The position numbers were made by a program, and so were the translations under genes. A DNA stretch of 64,000 nt from Holothuria scabra (Eukaryota; Echinodermata; Holothuroidea; Aspidochirotida; Holothuriidae), in the NCBI GenBank assembly GCA_037179385.1, contig CM074179.1:70203806-70267805 (forward strand), read 5' to 3'. This document shows, piece after piece, positions 23,806 through 35,338 of this stretch (positions within the stretch are counted from its first letter, which is position 1; every line of letters starts with the position of its first letter). The notes beneath the pieces were generated by a model. It ran no database searches, had not been told where the DNA came from, and saw nothing but the letters and a program-made list of their open reading frames with translations.

Positions 23806-25194
23806 CAGTGGCGTAGCTAAGGTGTGGGGGAAGCTTTGGGCTGGAGCCCCCACTGAATCACCAGGCACAACAGCCCCACTTCACTGGTGACTTGGGCAAA
23901 ACATTTATATTCATGCTGGCCGATGAGAGTATTCAATCCGGCCTACCGAGCCATTATGACCTAGAATGATAGATACACTTGCGATAGATCTGCGCAGTTG
24001 CAAGGGTATTCTGCAACTGTGCCCCACTCTGAATTTCGGAACAAGTACCAGGCAGACTGTGACAAGCTTCATATCTTCGGTATTTCTTGACATTTTACTC
24101 GTCGGGTTTTTCGAGCAGATTTAGAGTGGATGGAATTGGCTACCTTGGTGTCGATTAAAGTGTGCTCCTAGCATCTGGCATGTTTCTATCTCCTGTAGGG
24201 GTTTTTTCTTCAATTCATGGGGATGCACAAATTTGTTCCAAAACCATACTTGGTGTGTTGGGTACAATATTTGAGTCAAATATGGTTGGAAGGAATTTGC
24301 ACTTTGCGCGGACATCGCTGCCAGTCATTGGCCAGTGCAACAACCAAACCCATGCTGGGTCAAGGCAGTCCCAACGGTAGCAACCTCACCACTATTACCT
24401 CACAGGGGTTCACTTACCTCTTGGGTGGAGTGGACTTACCTAGTGGCATATATACGAGACGGGGCAGAGGGAAGATTGCCCCAAATTTCCGCAAAATTTA
24501 AATTCGGGCAGGAATTTGGGAAAAATTTGGGCAGGAATTTGAACAAATTCGAAGAGCCTTTTAATTTTTGAAAATATGGATGGCTTTTTTAGACAATTCC
24601 TAAATGTGGTTGACATCCTAAAAAAATATATGCCCGAGAAAAGAAAGAAACTTCATGTAGTGGCAATAAAATTTTCATGAAGAACTCAGTCAACATTCCC
24701 AAAAAATCGCTTCACCCTCGGGCAGCGCAAAAAGCTATTATTCGTAACTTTTACTTCACAGATGATCGTAACAAATTGTCGAAGATCCAAATTCTTTCAA
24801 ACATTTGTCCGAAAATTGAAAAAAATATTATACTAAGGGTAAAATAGCTAGGAAAAATCAAACAGATAAAAAAAAGAAAAGAGAAAAAGTTTGCCATCTA
24901 TCCTCCTCTAGAGTCAAATACTGGCAATGGTTATAAAAATCGGGTAATTTGTTTTTCGATTACTTAAATAATGTAATGGGAGAATGTCTTCCCATAAGTC
25001 TGTTTGGCAATTCATTTAAACACACTTTGTAATGTTACATTTCTTCAAAAGTCATATGTATAATCATATATAGTCGGAAGTTCGGGCAGTCCGTTTTGTT
25101 GTTTTCCCGAAAATATGCGGGACCATCACATCAATTGGTAGTGAAACATTTTATCTGGTAATTTTTCGATTAAATGACGACTACTTATATCCCC

Positions 25195-25950
25195 CTATAA
25201 GCCTGGTTATTTTCGACCGTCTCAGGGGTCCGAATTATCAAACTTTTCTGTCTGTATCGCGCCAACCAGTGGTGTAGCTCTGCGTAGATAGTCTTCCTAG
25301 CAGGATTTAAGTTTCAGGTGAACATTTTTTGCAAAAGGAAACTCGAAAAAGCGACTGCTTAGATCCTCGTTTTATCCCGGGAAATGCCATTTTCAACTGT
25401 CTGAGGGGCCGGATATATCAAAATTTTCTGTACGCTTCACTTCAACCAATAGTGGCGCTCCGCTCAGTCTTTCTGACTGGATCCTAGTTTGGAGTAAACG
25501 TTTATCTGCAACTAAAACTTAAAAATAACGATTGTTTGGATCCCCTGGAAAAATTTCATTTTCGACTGTCTGTGAGATACGAATTTTCAAATTTTCTGCT
25601 CTCTCCACGCCAACCAGTGGTCGCGCGTGGCGCTCTGCTTTGAATGTCCTACTGGTAGAATTACGTTTTTCGGGCAAAAATCTTCTGCCTCCAAACTGAA
25701 ATGCTCCTCTGGGCCTATTAGGATACCTTACTCAGGAGGAGTACACTGGAACATCAACTTGCAACATACGGCAGGATTCCGGATTTGCAATCCTAGGATA
25801 CATAGTCCACTGGAGTCATTGACATTGCTAATCAGTATTTCAAAAGTGTGTTTGAATCTGAGAAAAATTGTAATTTTTCTAACCAAAATTAAAGACAATT
25901 CAACCTGTCAAATGCTATTTCCAGCCGTCTGGCCTGGGAGGTGTTGAAAT
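25195..25950. repeat. Degenerate ~180-bp tandem repeat
   Basis: A shared phrase (TTTTCGACCGTCTCAGGGG and variants) recurs at 25210, 25390, 25559 and about 25917, spacings of 180, 169 and about two times 179. Between these, phrases such as CAACCAGTGG and TCAAA-TTTTCTG recur in step. This supports four or more diverged units; the unit expected near 25738 has lost the lead phrase. Confidence 0.6.
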
Positions 25951-26119
25951 CCAATTTTTTTTTTTAAAAGATACGATCGAAATTTCGGAAGCGACATAAA
26001 GCGTCCGGTTTTGCGCAAAGCGCGAACCCCAAGGGAATGGAGTTCAGGGCCCCCTTAAAGACCCCTGGTGGTGCCCAGGGGCAAATTCATGGTTCTGGTC
26101 CAAAAGGCGAAACACTCGG

Positions 26120-26460
26120 AAGCTCAGCGATTTAAGAGATTTGAGAGTCTCAAAAATGGTCGAAAATTCAAATTAAGGATTCAAAACTATAAATTTAAGT
26201 CAGGAGTGGGGTGAGGTAAGGGACCGGGATGGAAGTACTGTGGCAATTGATTTAGGAGAAACATACCATATGTAACAAACTAAAGAAGAAACATACCGCT
26301 CAGCGATGACAGTGATTTGCGAGGGTAAAAATGGTTGAAATTCATATTCAAATTAAGGATTCTACACTATGAATTTAAGTCAGTAGGGGAGGTAAGGGAA
26401 TGGAATCGTGGAATACTATGGCATTTGATTAAGGAGAAACATACTTACAGTTTTTGAAGG
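26120..26460. repeat. Two direct ~176-bp units
   Basis: GCTCAGCGAT at 26122 and 26298 starts two aligned blocks. They share TCAAATTAAGGATTC, ATGAATTTAAGTCAG-like text, GAGGTAAGGGA and GGAGAAACATAC in the same order. The unit length is close to that of the adjoining 180-bp array, but the sequence is different. Confidence 0.65.
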
Positions 26461-27579
26461 GGGCAAAGCCAAATTTTGAAGCCACTTAAGATTAATCATG
26501 TGGTTGATAATTTGAGACAGGGTATTTTTAAGAGAACCAAAGAATTTTGTGGCATTTTATCAATGAGAGGGAAATATGCCTGGGGTCCAGGGACCCGCAA
26601 CAGGGCTCCGGAAATTTTGACATTTTAGGCTTTTTAGGGGACTTAATGGAAGCAAAATGTTACCTTTGTAGCTAATTATTCTAAAAGGGACATTTTGACT
26701 GGCGTTTGTGTCATTAGGGCAAATACGAAGACTGGGGACATGTCCCTCGCTCAGTATGTTCAAAAGGTCCTGATTTGAGAAGAAGAAAGATAATTTGAAA
26801 AGAAAGATAACTTGCAAAAAGTTTTGTTTTAACTGTTTGAAGGGCGAAAGGAAACTCTTATACAGGTTATCGTTAATGTGGTGGTTTTAAGGGGCGAAGC
26901 CTCAGGAAGCTTTGCAACTTTTGCACTCTGAAAAGTAATAATTGAGCCAAAGAATAGACGAAATGTAATAAAAGGAACTTAAAATTCATTTTGCGACATT
27001 CAGTTATTGGGGAGACCATGCCTCCCAAAAATCTCATAAAAAACTATTAAGGGGCCAGGCCCCCTTTGACCCCGCTTCCGCCGCCAATGCCTTACAAACG
27101 TACACATCGAACAAAAACATAGAAATAGATATCAAAATCAATGTTCAGCCCAATTCTCCGTTGTCAACATCAACAACTGCAAGGGATTCACATCTTACGT
27201 ATCGCATCATAATTAACACTTAGAACATAGGTCCTAACTGGAAATTGTGAAATGCGTTTTTTCTCCGACATGATTCTTCCTGATCGCTATCCCTCTGTAC
27301 CAGTGATGTGCATGTGGGTCTTGGCACATTGGTCAATCTAAGGGAGAAAGGATGGGGGAAAGGGGCGCGGTAAGACGCCACCTAGTATACACCTATAGTA
27401 TGCGCCACTGAGGCCACCCAGATGGTCAAGGAAAGATTATTTGGTCCAATAGTTTGTACACTTTTTCCATCCCAAGATTAACCACCGTTGGGAAACGGAG
27501 ATAAGACTAACTTCTAAACGTGCCGGCCGTGTGCCACTACATTGCACACGTGGGGTGACAAGCGAAGATGTTAATATAA

Positions 27580-27808
27580 GAAGCGTTTGATTTAGCGGCT
27601 CCAGCCAGCTCAACTGGATGGGCCAGCCTTAAAAGTTTGGTAAAGTGATCCTAACGTCATGAAAACGTCACCACCTGAACCGGCCAAAACGACCAGCCCT
27701 CCGAGGTGGTCAAGTTGAGTCATGTGACGTATTTTTCGTCACATGTCGTCCAGACAGGAAACTGGCTGAGCGAGTTGAGCTGGTTCTTGCCGCTAAATCG
27801 AACGCTCC
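27580..27808. mobile_element. MITE with 35-40-bp inverted ends (Harbinger-like)
   Basis: The left end reads GAAGCGTTTGATTTAGCGGC and, further in, CCAGCTCAACT. The complement of the right end reads GGAGCGTTCGATTTAGCGGC and CCAGCTCAACTC at the same spacing. Both ends are flanked by TAA (27577-27579 and 27809-27811), a 3-bp duplication typical of PIF/Harbinger transposition. At 229 bp with no open frame it fits a miniature inverted-repeat element. The superfamily call rests only on the TAA duplication. Confidence 0.6.
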
Positions 27809-27811
27809 TAA

Positions 27812-30800
27812 ACTGGTTCAGTTGGTAACGCTCAGGACTTGATGACAAATTGGCCGGCAGCTGTTCAGATTATTCAAATCTTGTTGTTGTGGTTAGGGAA
27901 TTGCAGCTCCCGGTTGTGGAGAATGGAAGGCGGCAGGAAAGTAAGTAGTTTTTTACCCGGACTGAATATCATGCGTGTTTCATATACTTGGATTTGTGTT
28001 GTAAGGAAACGAATGAGCGTGAAATAGACCCTTCAATATTCCCAGAGATAAACATTATGTTTATTTTGGTGTGTTTGTTATTGTTGATGTGACGTATGGG
28101 GGGGGGGGGGGGGGGGTTGAAATCCCCTTGGATTTGCGCCTGGACGAATTTGCCACTAATCCGAAACACGTTCACCACGAATATGACCCGCATGGTATTG
28201 TCACCGTCAGACAAACAAAATGTTCATTTCGGGAGAGTTTGCAAGGGATTTTTTGAGATCCTCCAGCTTTTGTGTCGCAATCTTGATGCAATTGCTTTGG
28301 TTTTCACTAGATTGTAGGGGTTTTCGTGCACATTTATACGAGGTTCTTACTGCTATCGTACGGAGTTCATGTAGGTGAGCACTGGTGCTTCTGTCGTTTT
28401 AGATGCACCCTACATTGATTATGATGTTTTGAAAAAAATATTAATTTTTGCCCGAATGATTTCATTTAAAAAAGTACAAACAATTTTTTTTTAATCCTTC
28501 GAAACAGTAGTGTCACCGCAAGACATCTTCTTTCGTTCAGATGGTATTTTTTTCTTAAAATGGAAAATAATTGCTACAATCTACATCAAAAATTTGTTCA
28601 TCAGAAAAAAAAAATGTTTATATACCTTGAAAATTATGCTTCCCATTATATTCTTATACTTAGTTGGAAAAAATATTCCCTAAATACTTATCTTTTATCA
28701 TTAAGGAAGTATTTCAACACCATTGTTTTAATAAACACCAGACAATGTTATTGGATCATCGTTTGTGTTTCCTGTACTGCCACAGTTAGGAATTTACTAA
28801 AAAAGAAAATTCGTGGTTCCCTGCGCACTTCCTCTTGAGATAGTTCCTCATGCATGCCTTCATCATGTTGTATGCATCTGTTCCATTGCCACAAGAATGC
28901 ACTGAGACAGTAAAAAGAATTTGGAACCCTTCTTAAAAATGGAGCACTGTCAGCGTTTAACGGAACGAAAGCGAACGTTTATTTTATAATGAGAGATGGA
29001 TTTATTCGAACCTTTTCTATTTTAACTCTTTTCCAACTATCATTACGTTCGTTGAAAATCTGAGCACATAAACCGTGTTGAAGTATTCAGGCAATTTCCG
29101 ACAGTATTGGGCTGTAACGTGCAATGGTACTATGCAGTACAATTGAAATCCATATGCATAACCCAGAGTATATTACGCCAATTGCTAATAGGTAAAGAAT
29201 TTCACCCTTTCTTAGACGCCCAACAGCTTCTTTTGTACAGAACTCATTTTCACAAAATTATAGCACTTAACCTAGTTTGTTTACAGCAATTCTTAGTTCT
29301 GGTTTGTTAATACTAGGGAATGCTGTTACACATTCTAAAATCAACTTGAGAAGACCGTGTAATCGACAATTGTTGCAGAAATGGTTTCCATCCAAGAGTT
29401 TGATTCTATCTAATGTCTGAAGGCAGTTTTAATGTTTTTGCTCTTGATTGATAGTAAGTTCAAAAAAGTAGTGAAATGTAGATAATATTACATATTATGT
29501 ACTGCACTGTCAGTTTTTTATTACACGTTGAGGTCTAGTATACTGACCCTGAGGCAATATACTGACATTGTGTCTGACAAAGGATGAGTGTTAGACTGTT
29601 ATGGGAACGGTTTAAGTTAGGAGGTTGGCAGAAATGAATAAGGCCTTTAGGAAAAGGTTACTTACTTCAATCACATTTTAACAGCGTTTCACCCTTATCA
29701 CCCCTGCAGGTTACTAGTAATGACCACAGACTCTCCTTAAAAAATTATTTTTTCAAACCATGTCTCCTTGACTCCGCGCACATACCAACTGTTTGTAGAC
29801 GGTAAAAATATAATATTTATAGTGACACCAAATCTATATGCTCAGAAAATACTTATTTTTAGAATTCATATTGATTTCAGCTGCTTTCACTCTATCGGAA
29901 ATCTTCCCTTTAATACTTTCCCGTTTTTTGCTACGATTAGTAATCGAAATTGAAAACGTAGTCTCAGAGCAACATTTGCGGTGTCGTAAATGGGGTAGCC
30001 GTAACAAATAGAAAAAAATAATGAAACAAGATTCTTATTGCATTTTTAAAATGTTTTTCAAACTTAAAGAATGACAATATTGTAATTTTATTATGTCACA
30101 AAACCTTGATTCTCGTACTAAATATGTTCACACAAGCAAAACCTGTATTCGTGTATATGCATTACCAAACATCATCATTAGCTATTTGCGCTGGTCGAGA
30201 GATTACCCTCTTTTTCAGGAAACGCATTACTCGTTATTTAAAGAGAACAAGGCTTAATTTGGCTTAATTTATTTTTCTTCTGAAAATATGTACAGCATTT
30301 AGCACATTAGGAAAACCTAATAAAACGTGCGCCTATTGAAAATGAAATATGCCCATGCCCACTCAAATATTCACATTGGAACTTTTCACTTAGTTTTTAG
30401 GAAAATTCCTAACTCTAGAGAAATTTGTATAAATCGTTATAAATAGAATATTTGCAATTCCTTTATCTTTTTATGATTTGACATATTTTATATTATTCAA
30501 AAAGTAATACAAAAAAAAAAGATAATCCTCTCCAACCACGTAAAATTTTGTATTCTTACGTTTGGTTCAGTGTACTATCAAGATTTTTTTAGGAGTTTAA
30601 CATTTTATTTTTTTGTTCATTTTTTATTGATTTTTTGTTGCTTTAACCCACGCCGGAATTTTACAGCGCCAACGAACACATGTTTATTCTTAACCACTAT
30701 ATGATTTAAGCCTGAACGTGTTCAGAGTGCAACGGCTGTTTCCAAATTTGGGCAAAACTTTAAAGAAAGAACTTCATAAACTTATCGCTGCTTTAACAGT

Positions 30801-33008
30801 GTGTTACTGATATTTTTGAATACGATATTAACTTGTGCACAAAGAGAAATTAGCTACAGGTAAAATCAAGGCTTGAGGATTATATGGATACAACCAATAT
30901 TTCCCATTCTACTGTCACCTGCAAAATAAATGTGGAATTATATTGACAATATTTTGTAAATTAGAAGAAAATTTGAATATCTGGACTACAAAAGCATTTT
31001 TTTCTTGGCATTTCTGGTTTACAAAGCCTCCCATCGTTACTCTGTTTCAAGAAAGAAAAAAGAAAAAGAAGAAGAAGAAAAAAAAACATTTTCAACGTTG
31101 TATAAAAGTCTACTTTGAGGAAGCCTTCAAAGTAATAAACGAGCAGAAAGTGCCACCTAGCAATGCTTTCTACAGACGAAAATATTGATATTTATGCCCT
31201 CTGAGACCTTCCAAAGTAGGTAAATAGTTATGACCAACAAACGGTCTTAAAAATTTCTGCTTTTCCACTCTATAAAGAACTTTTCATGAATCTTCCGTTT
31301 GACCAAAACTTCGTTTGCGTTGCGTATCCAAAGAAAGGCTCCTTTTCTAATTCTTTCAAAGAAACAACTTAACCGACTCTGATTAAAAACTGCTGCGAAA
31401 CCTCTATCTGAATTTTCAGTATTAGATAAATTTATATTAATCACATTTTTAAACGAAAATCGGTAACAAGTAACTAAGATGTCCCACCATAAAATAACGT
31501 TACTCATCATTTGATATATCCTCTTCAGGTGGGTTTTTATGGAAGAAAAAATTTGATGGATTCATGACGGCCACTTCCAACGCTTGAGATGACTTACTTC
31601 TGAGGGAAATAAAAGCTTTCCAAACCCAGAACGGATTTCTCCTCAGCTGTAAGGCTCCCCATGTGTCCCCTCTGGAAACACAGGTAACATTAGACCCTGT
31701 AATCGCTTCTTTTGATTTTGTACAGAGGAACAAATAAAATTACTGTTACGCTAGAAATCGCTCCGGGATCTCCCTCTGTGTTTTAAATGTTAGATTCTTA
31801 TTAACGGTGTTTTGTCAAGTAGGGACCGCCAAACGGTTAAGAAAAGATTCCTAAGCAGGAAAATCCAGAAAAATGTTATTTATAATTTGGTAAGGCCGTT
31901 ACGCAAAGCCCTTTGACATTAAAAAAAAAATAGATATGCACTGAAGTTTTCAGTGAAGTATGAAAGTTAAGTTTATCGAAATACAACTCAACCTTGAATC
32001 TTTCCATTAATATCCGTTCGGACAGAAATATTGGTCTTTACGTATTTCCAAAACAGGCATTTCCAAAACACCCCACCTGTATACGTAATGGTCGCCAGCA
32101 TTTAAAATTTCTTTAAAAGGCATAACATGGAAATGTAATCAACAAAAGACCATAAACGGTGGTAAACTAGAATTGTATGCTATTTCTGTGGCCTTTTCTA
32201 CTTTTAATCATTTCCTGAAACAGGGACGACAGGGTGCTTTCTTATCATGGGCATCCTGTAGACAGGTTAACTTACCGTCGAGGGCATAATGCTTCATTTT
32301 GCCCTTACTTACCCCTCGAGGCTTGTATTTATGAAACATGCAATAGTATATAACCTATATATAGGTATGGAATTCCCTCCAGAGTCTCCTTACATGTAAC
32401 CTAAGCCTCTTTTAAGATAAAAAAAAAAAAATGAAGTGAAGTCAAGTTGCTGCTTACTACGTGACGTTTGGCGATTAGTCAATGACATGTTAAATTTTTT
32501 GAAAGAAATCTCGATAACGTAATACCTTATCCTCTTCGTCATATGTACCAACCTGAAAAAAACTTCGTGTTTTTTTCTTTTAACTCAACAAATATTTGCC
32601 TAACCAGCATGTGCCTATTTAAAGAAACGTCACAGATTTGGCATGAGTCACGCCAATTTCATTTAGGATTTGAATTTAGGGTTTGACTATTTTGTCGAGA
32701 TTTTCAACGTTTTTTTTTTTTTTTTTTCCTCAGCAAAGCCAAAAGATACTCCGCAAAATCAAGAATTGCGTTGAACAGAACGGGCAGTTGTTCGTTTTCA
32801 CTCCAAATAAGATGCAAACGCATTTTCCTCTAGGAAAGACCTTAGTTTGTAGTAACAAGTTTCTACACCTTTTAAGGAACATCTCATAGATAAAACCTAT
32901 TGAACAGGAATTTGATATTTGTCCAAACAGAGGTTCCAAGTTTCGATCTCCTTCAGGGGAACAACTTACACGACTTCAACAAATACCGAGGCAAGGATTT
33001 GTATCAGA
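27812..33008. other. Intergenic AT-rich block, no gene seen
   Basis: Long AT-rich stretch without recognisable coding. It holds homopolymer runs: G18 near 28099-28116, a purine AAG/AAAG tract near 31060-31086 and a T tract near 32710-32727. Open frames are up to 92 codons, AT-driven and domain-free. Confidence 0.55.
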
Positions 33009-33010
33009 TA

Positions 33011-33218
33011 CACTCTAAAAATATTTAAACGATTTTGTTTAAAAGTTAGGATACTCACGAAAATGAGTATTTCTACTCGAAATAAGGGAGTACTTCAACT
33101 GAATTTGTGCAAAATTTTACAAAAATTGAGTTGAAGTACTCACTTATTTCGAGTAGAAATACTCATTTTCGTGAGTATCCTAATTTTTAAACAAAATCGT
33201 TTAAACATTTTTAGAGTG
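33011..33218. mobile_element. Near-perfect palindromic MITE, 208 bp
   Basis: Almost the whole element is an inverted repeat: the left arm CACTCTAAAAATATTTAAAC onward matches the complement of the right arm for about 104 bases with few mismatches, meeting at a central AAAATTTT. It is flanked by TA on both sides (33009-33010 and 33219-33220), the duplication expected of Tc1/mariner-type insertion. It has no coding capacity and would fold as a long hairpin when transcribed or single-stranded. Confidence 0.8.
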
Positions 33219-33832
33219 TACTGGAGGGAATGAAATTTCCACGAAAAGATGGGTAACCAGGAACTTCGATATAGTGAGGGACTTCGATTAAGGGTTATGT
33301 TTGCAGTCGGTAGTATCACCGCTGTTTGTGAGAATCACATGAAACTTCAAGTCTACTATTTATAGCCTTAACCATGCCAATGTGGCTCATTTTGTGCTAA
33401 AGTGCATGGAGCGTGCGAAATTTTTCTCTTGTGAGAATTTATGCCTCAGTTTTCAATGCAGCATACGGGTTTGAGAGGTGTTCACAATGGCAGAGTGAGT
33501 CCTTCACACAGATGGTTATTAAAATGTTCTAAATTGGATCGGTTTTCTTCATGATAATACGGAAGGTAAATTTTGAAATTAATTTTTACGCTTACTAGTA
33601 AAAGAGCAAGTATCCCAGTCATCAAGTAAAGTACAGTACACAAGTTACCCTAGTGATGATGCACAAGAACTAATTTGGTTGTTTTCCTAGCTTTAAATAG
33701 AAAAAAAAAATAATGCCAAGAAAGAATATAGTTTGTTGAACTTCAACTGAGAGTCCTAAATGCAAGGAATGCCTACATTCTAAAATTAATACATTTGTCA
33801 TTAAGTAAAGTTAGTCAGTTAGATGGAGTTTT
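33219..33832. other. Intergenic, nothing recognised
   Basis: AT-rich sequence between the palindromic MITE and a SINE-like copy; no gene, RNA or repeat identified. Confidence 0.5.
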
Positions 33833-34060
33833 ACCGATCATTGTCCAACCTATTGGTTCAAGTCGAACCGGTCACGGATTTTTTCCAGTTGTGGCACATT
33901 GTGTTGTTTTCCCTACTCCATTGCTACTGGGGAAAATCACGTACAAAGGCAGTAAGTTCCATTTTTAGAGTATTTGGTTTTACTCGACCTGGTAATCGAA
34001 CCCTGACCGCCCGCGTGAAAGGCGGATACTCTACTGTTACAACCAAAAATTGTAAAAGAG
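33833..34060 (-). repeat. SINE-like repeat family 2, copy 1 (tRNA-headed)
   Basis: On the minus strand, from about 34050, there is a tRNA-like head: a decayed A box (TTGTAACAGTAGAG), a possible anticodon arm CGCCT-TTCACGC-GGGCG, and a perfect B box GGTTCGATTACC near 34000. The body and tail match 59722-59815 (CCTATTGGTTCAAGTCGA and TTTTCCCTACTCCATTGCT on the plus strand). The head also resembles the tRNA-like stretch at 48785-48885. This fits a tRNA-derived SINE; a Val- or Glu-type source is possible but not decided. Confidence 0.6.
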
Positions 34061-34861
34061 GTTAGGGGAATATTAACACGACAAGGAGGCAGCTGTATCC
34101 CGTTATGGATTCAGAAACCCGAAGCTGCCCCGAAGTGACAGTTTTCAGAAATAACCCCCTAACGAAACAGTTTGGGCGAGCAAATTGCATAGGAATATTT
34201 GGGATTGAAAAATTATTGAAGATATTTCATTCAGGTTCTTGTTTAATAAAGCTGAAGATAGCAAACTAATTCAATTTTCTCAAGAAACTTATGCAAAGTC
34301 TTTCACAAAACTGTCTTGATCTCTTCATTGCTCAGATGCGCAAACTCTGCTACAGAGTTCACAAATGTGCCTTGAATGGAATGCAAGTCCATAATACGTT
34401 ATCACTTAAACCTCTCCCCATGTTAAAAAAATTTAGCTGTTCTTTACCTTTTGCATGAATTGTAATGTTATCAAAATTCATTCAGTAATTAAGAAATTTG
34501 TTTGGCTTTCTCCTTAAAAAATACTAATTTTGTTAAGGGTGGAAATCACGACACCGGATTGAGAGAATAGACTCCTTCCACTGTCCGACCTTGTCACTGT
34601 TACCCTTTTGTATTTTAAGAACAAATTCTCCAAAAGTTAAGAATTAATGTCATATCAATTGCTAATTATATTCACTAGCCTTCGAAATATAACCGAAATA
34701 GTAAATTGGCTCCACCTTTTTCTTCAAGCCTGAAATAATAAGGATATTGGAGAGGGTGCCACCTCAAAATATAACCAAGGGAACGTATTCCCCATTCCCC
34801 TCCCATGATCGCCGCTCATGTTTATGTTGGATTTCGTTAGTTACCCAGTACAAAAATTCAC
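34061..34861. other. 3' flank of GIMAP-like gene C
   Basis: Downstream side of the minus-strand GTPase gene. The nearest minus-strand polyadenylation-like hexamer I see is ATTAAA at about 34242-34247, more than 600 bases after the stop, so the true 3' end is uncertain. Confidence 0.4.
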
Positions 34862-35338
34862 TCAAGACAGTATGCAACCTTCTCTTGACTCATTTCTGGT
34901 GCGTATCATGTCTTCAATGTCTCCTTTGTTTACAAACTTTTCAATCACTTTCATGTCAGTTGAATGTGAATTATATAAATCTTGCAATGTTACCCTTTTT
35001 TGTGGGAGACTTTGAAGAAAGTTACTCAAGTATATTTTAGTGTAATTAACAAAAGCGTTATTTTCTATTGGTACTCTATACTTTCGTTTGATATCTTGTA
35101 CGTGAGTTATTATTTCAGACATTTTGTCATGAACATGTCTAATGTCTTTCTGATCTGAAAAAATGTACCTGATACCCACATTTCCTTTGTCCACTTTTTC
35201 ATTGAATTCAGTCAAAACCTTGTTTTCACACTCAGGTGTCCCAGGAGTCTCAGGTGTCTCAGGTGTCTCAGGTGTCTTTTTTTCGAAAAAGGTGAAAACA
35301 ACTATCACTCGTGTCATAACAAGGCTGGGAAGACATTC
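34862..35338 (-). CDS. GIMAP-like GTPase C, exon 2
   Basis: Terminal exon encoding residues 116-273. It starts after TTTTTATTCGCAG in phase 0. It continues the AIG1 domain: a helix ECLPSLVMT, then the strand RVIVVFTF at the place where AIG1 proteins have the IVLFT strand before the G4 loop. Instead of the usual T-x-x-D G4 motif there is FFEKK followed by a Thr/Pro/Glu repeat (residues about 137-151) coded by a 9-bp tandem at 35233-35277. GIRYIFSDQKDI then fits the G5-region strand and loop seen in GIMAPs. The remainder is helical and charged, with no membrane segment. GIMAPs act in lymphocyte survival and membrane scaffolding in vertebrates; invertebrate homologues are linked to immunity, but the function of this one is inferred. 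Confidence 0.8.
   Translation of the reverse strand, partial: ECLPSLVMTRVIVVFTFFEKKTPETPETPETPGTPECENKVLTEFNEKVDKGNVGIRYIFSDQKDIRHVHDKMSEIITHVQDIKRKYRVPIENNAFVNYTKIYLSNFLQSLPQKRVTLQDLYNSHSTDMKVIEKFVNKGDIEDMIRTRNESREGCILS
35233..35277. repeat. 9-bp coding minisatellite (Pro-Glu-Thr)
   Basis: Four or five units of GGTGTCTCA and variants on the plus strand, read on the minus strand as Thr-Pro-Glu repeats inside exon 2 of GTPase gene C. The length is a multiple of three, so it is tolerated in frame. Confidence 0.85.

Larger units (their letters stand above)
23806..27410. repeat. Old repeat block bounded by CAGTGGCG ends
   Basis: The left edge reads CAGTGGCGTAGCTAAGG and the right edge, complemented, reads CAGTGGCGCATACTATAGG, giving a short imperfect inverted terminal pair. 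The interior is full of non-coding text of the form GGGGCGAAGCC and GGGGCCAGGCCCC (near 26457, 26888, 27051) and holds a tandem array at 25195-25950. No transposase frame was seen. The flanks do not show a clear duplication, so treating this as one 3.6-kb element is tentative. Confidence 0.35.
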
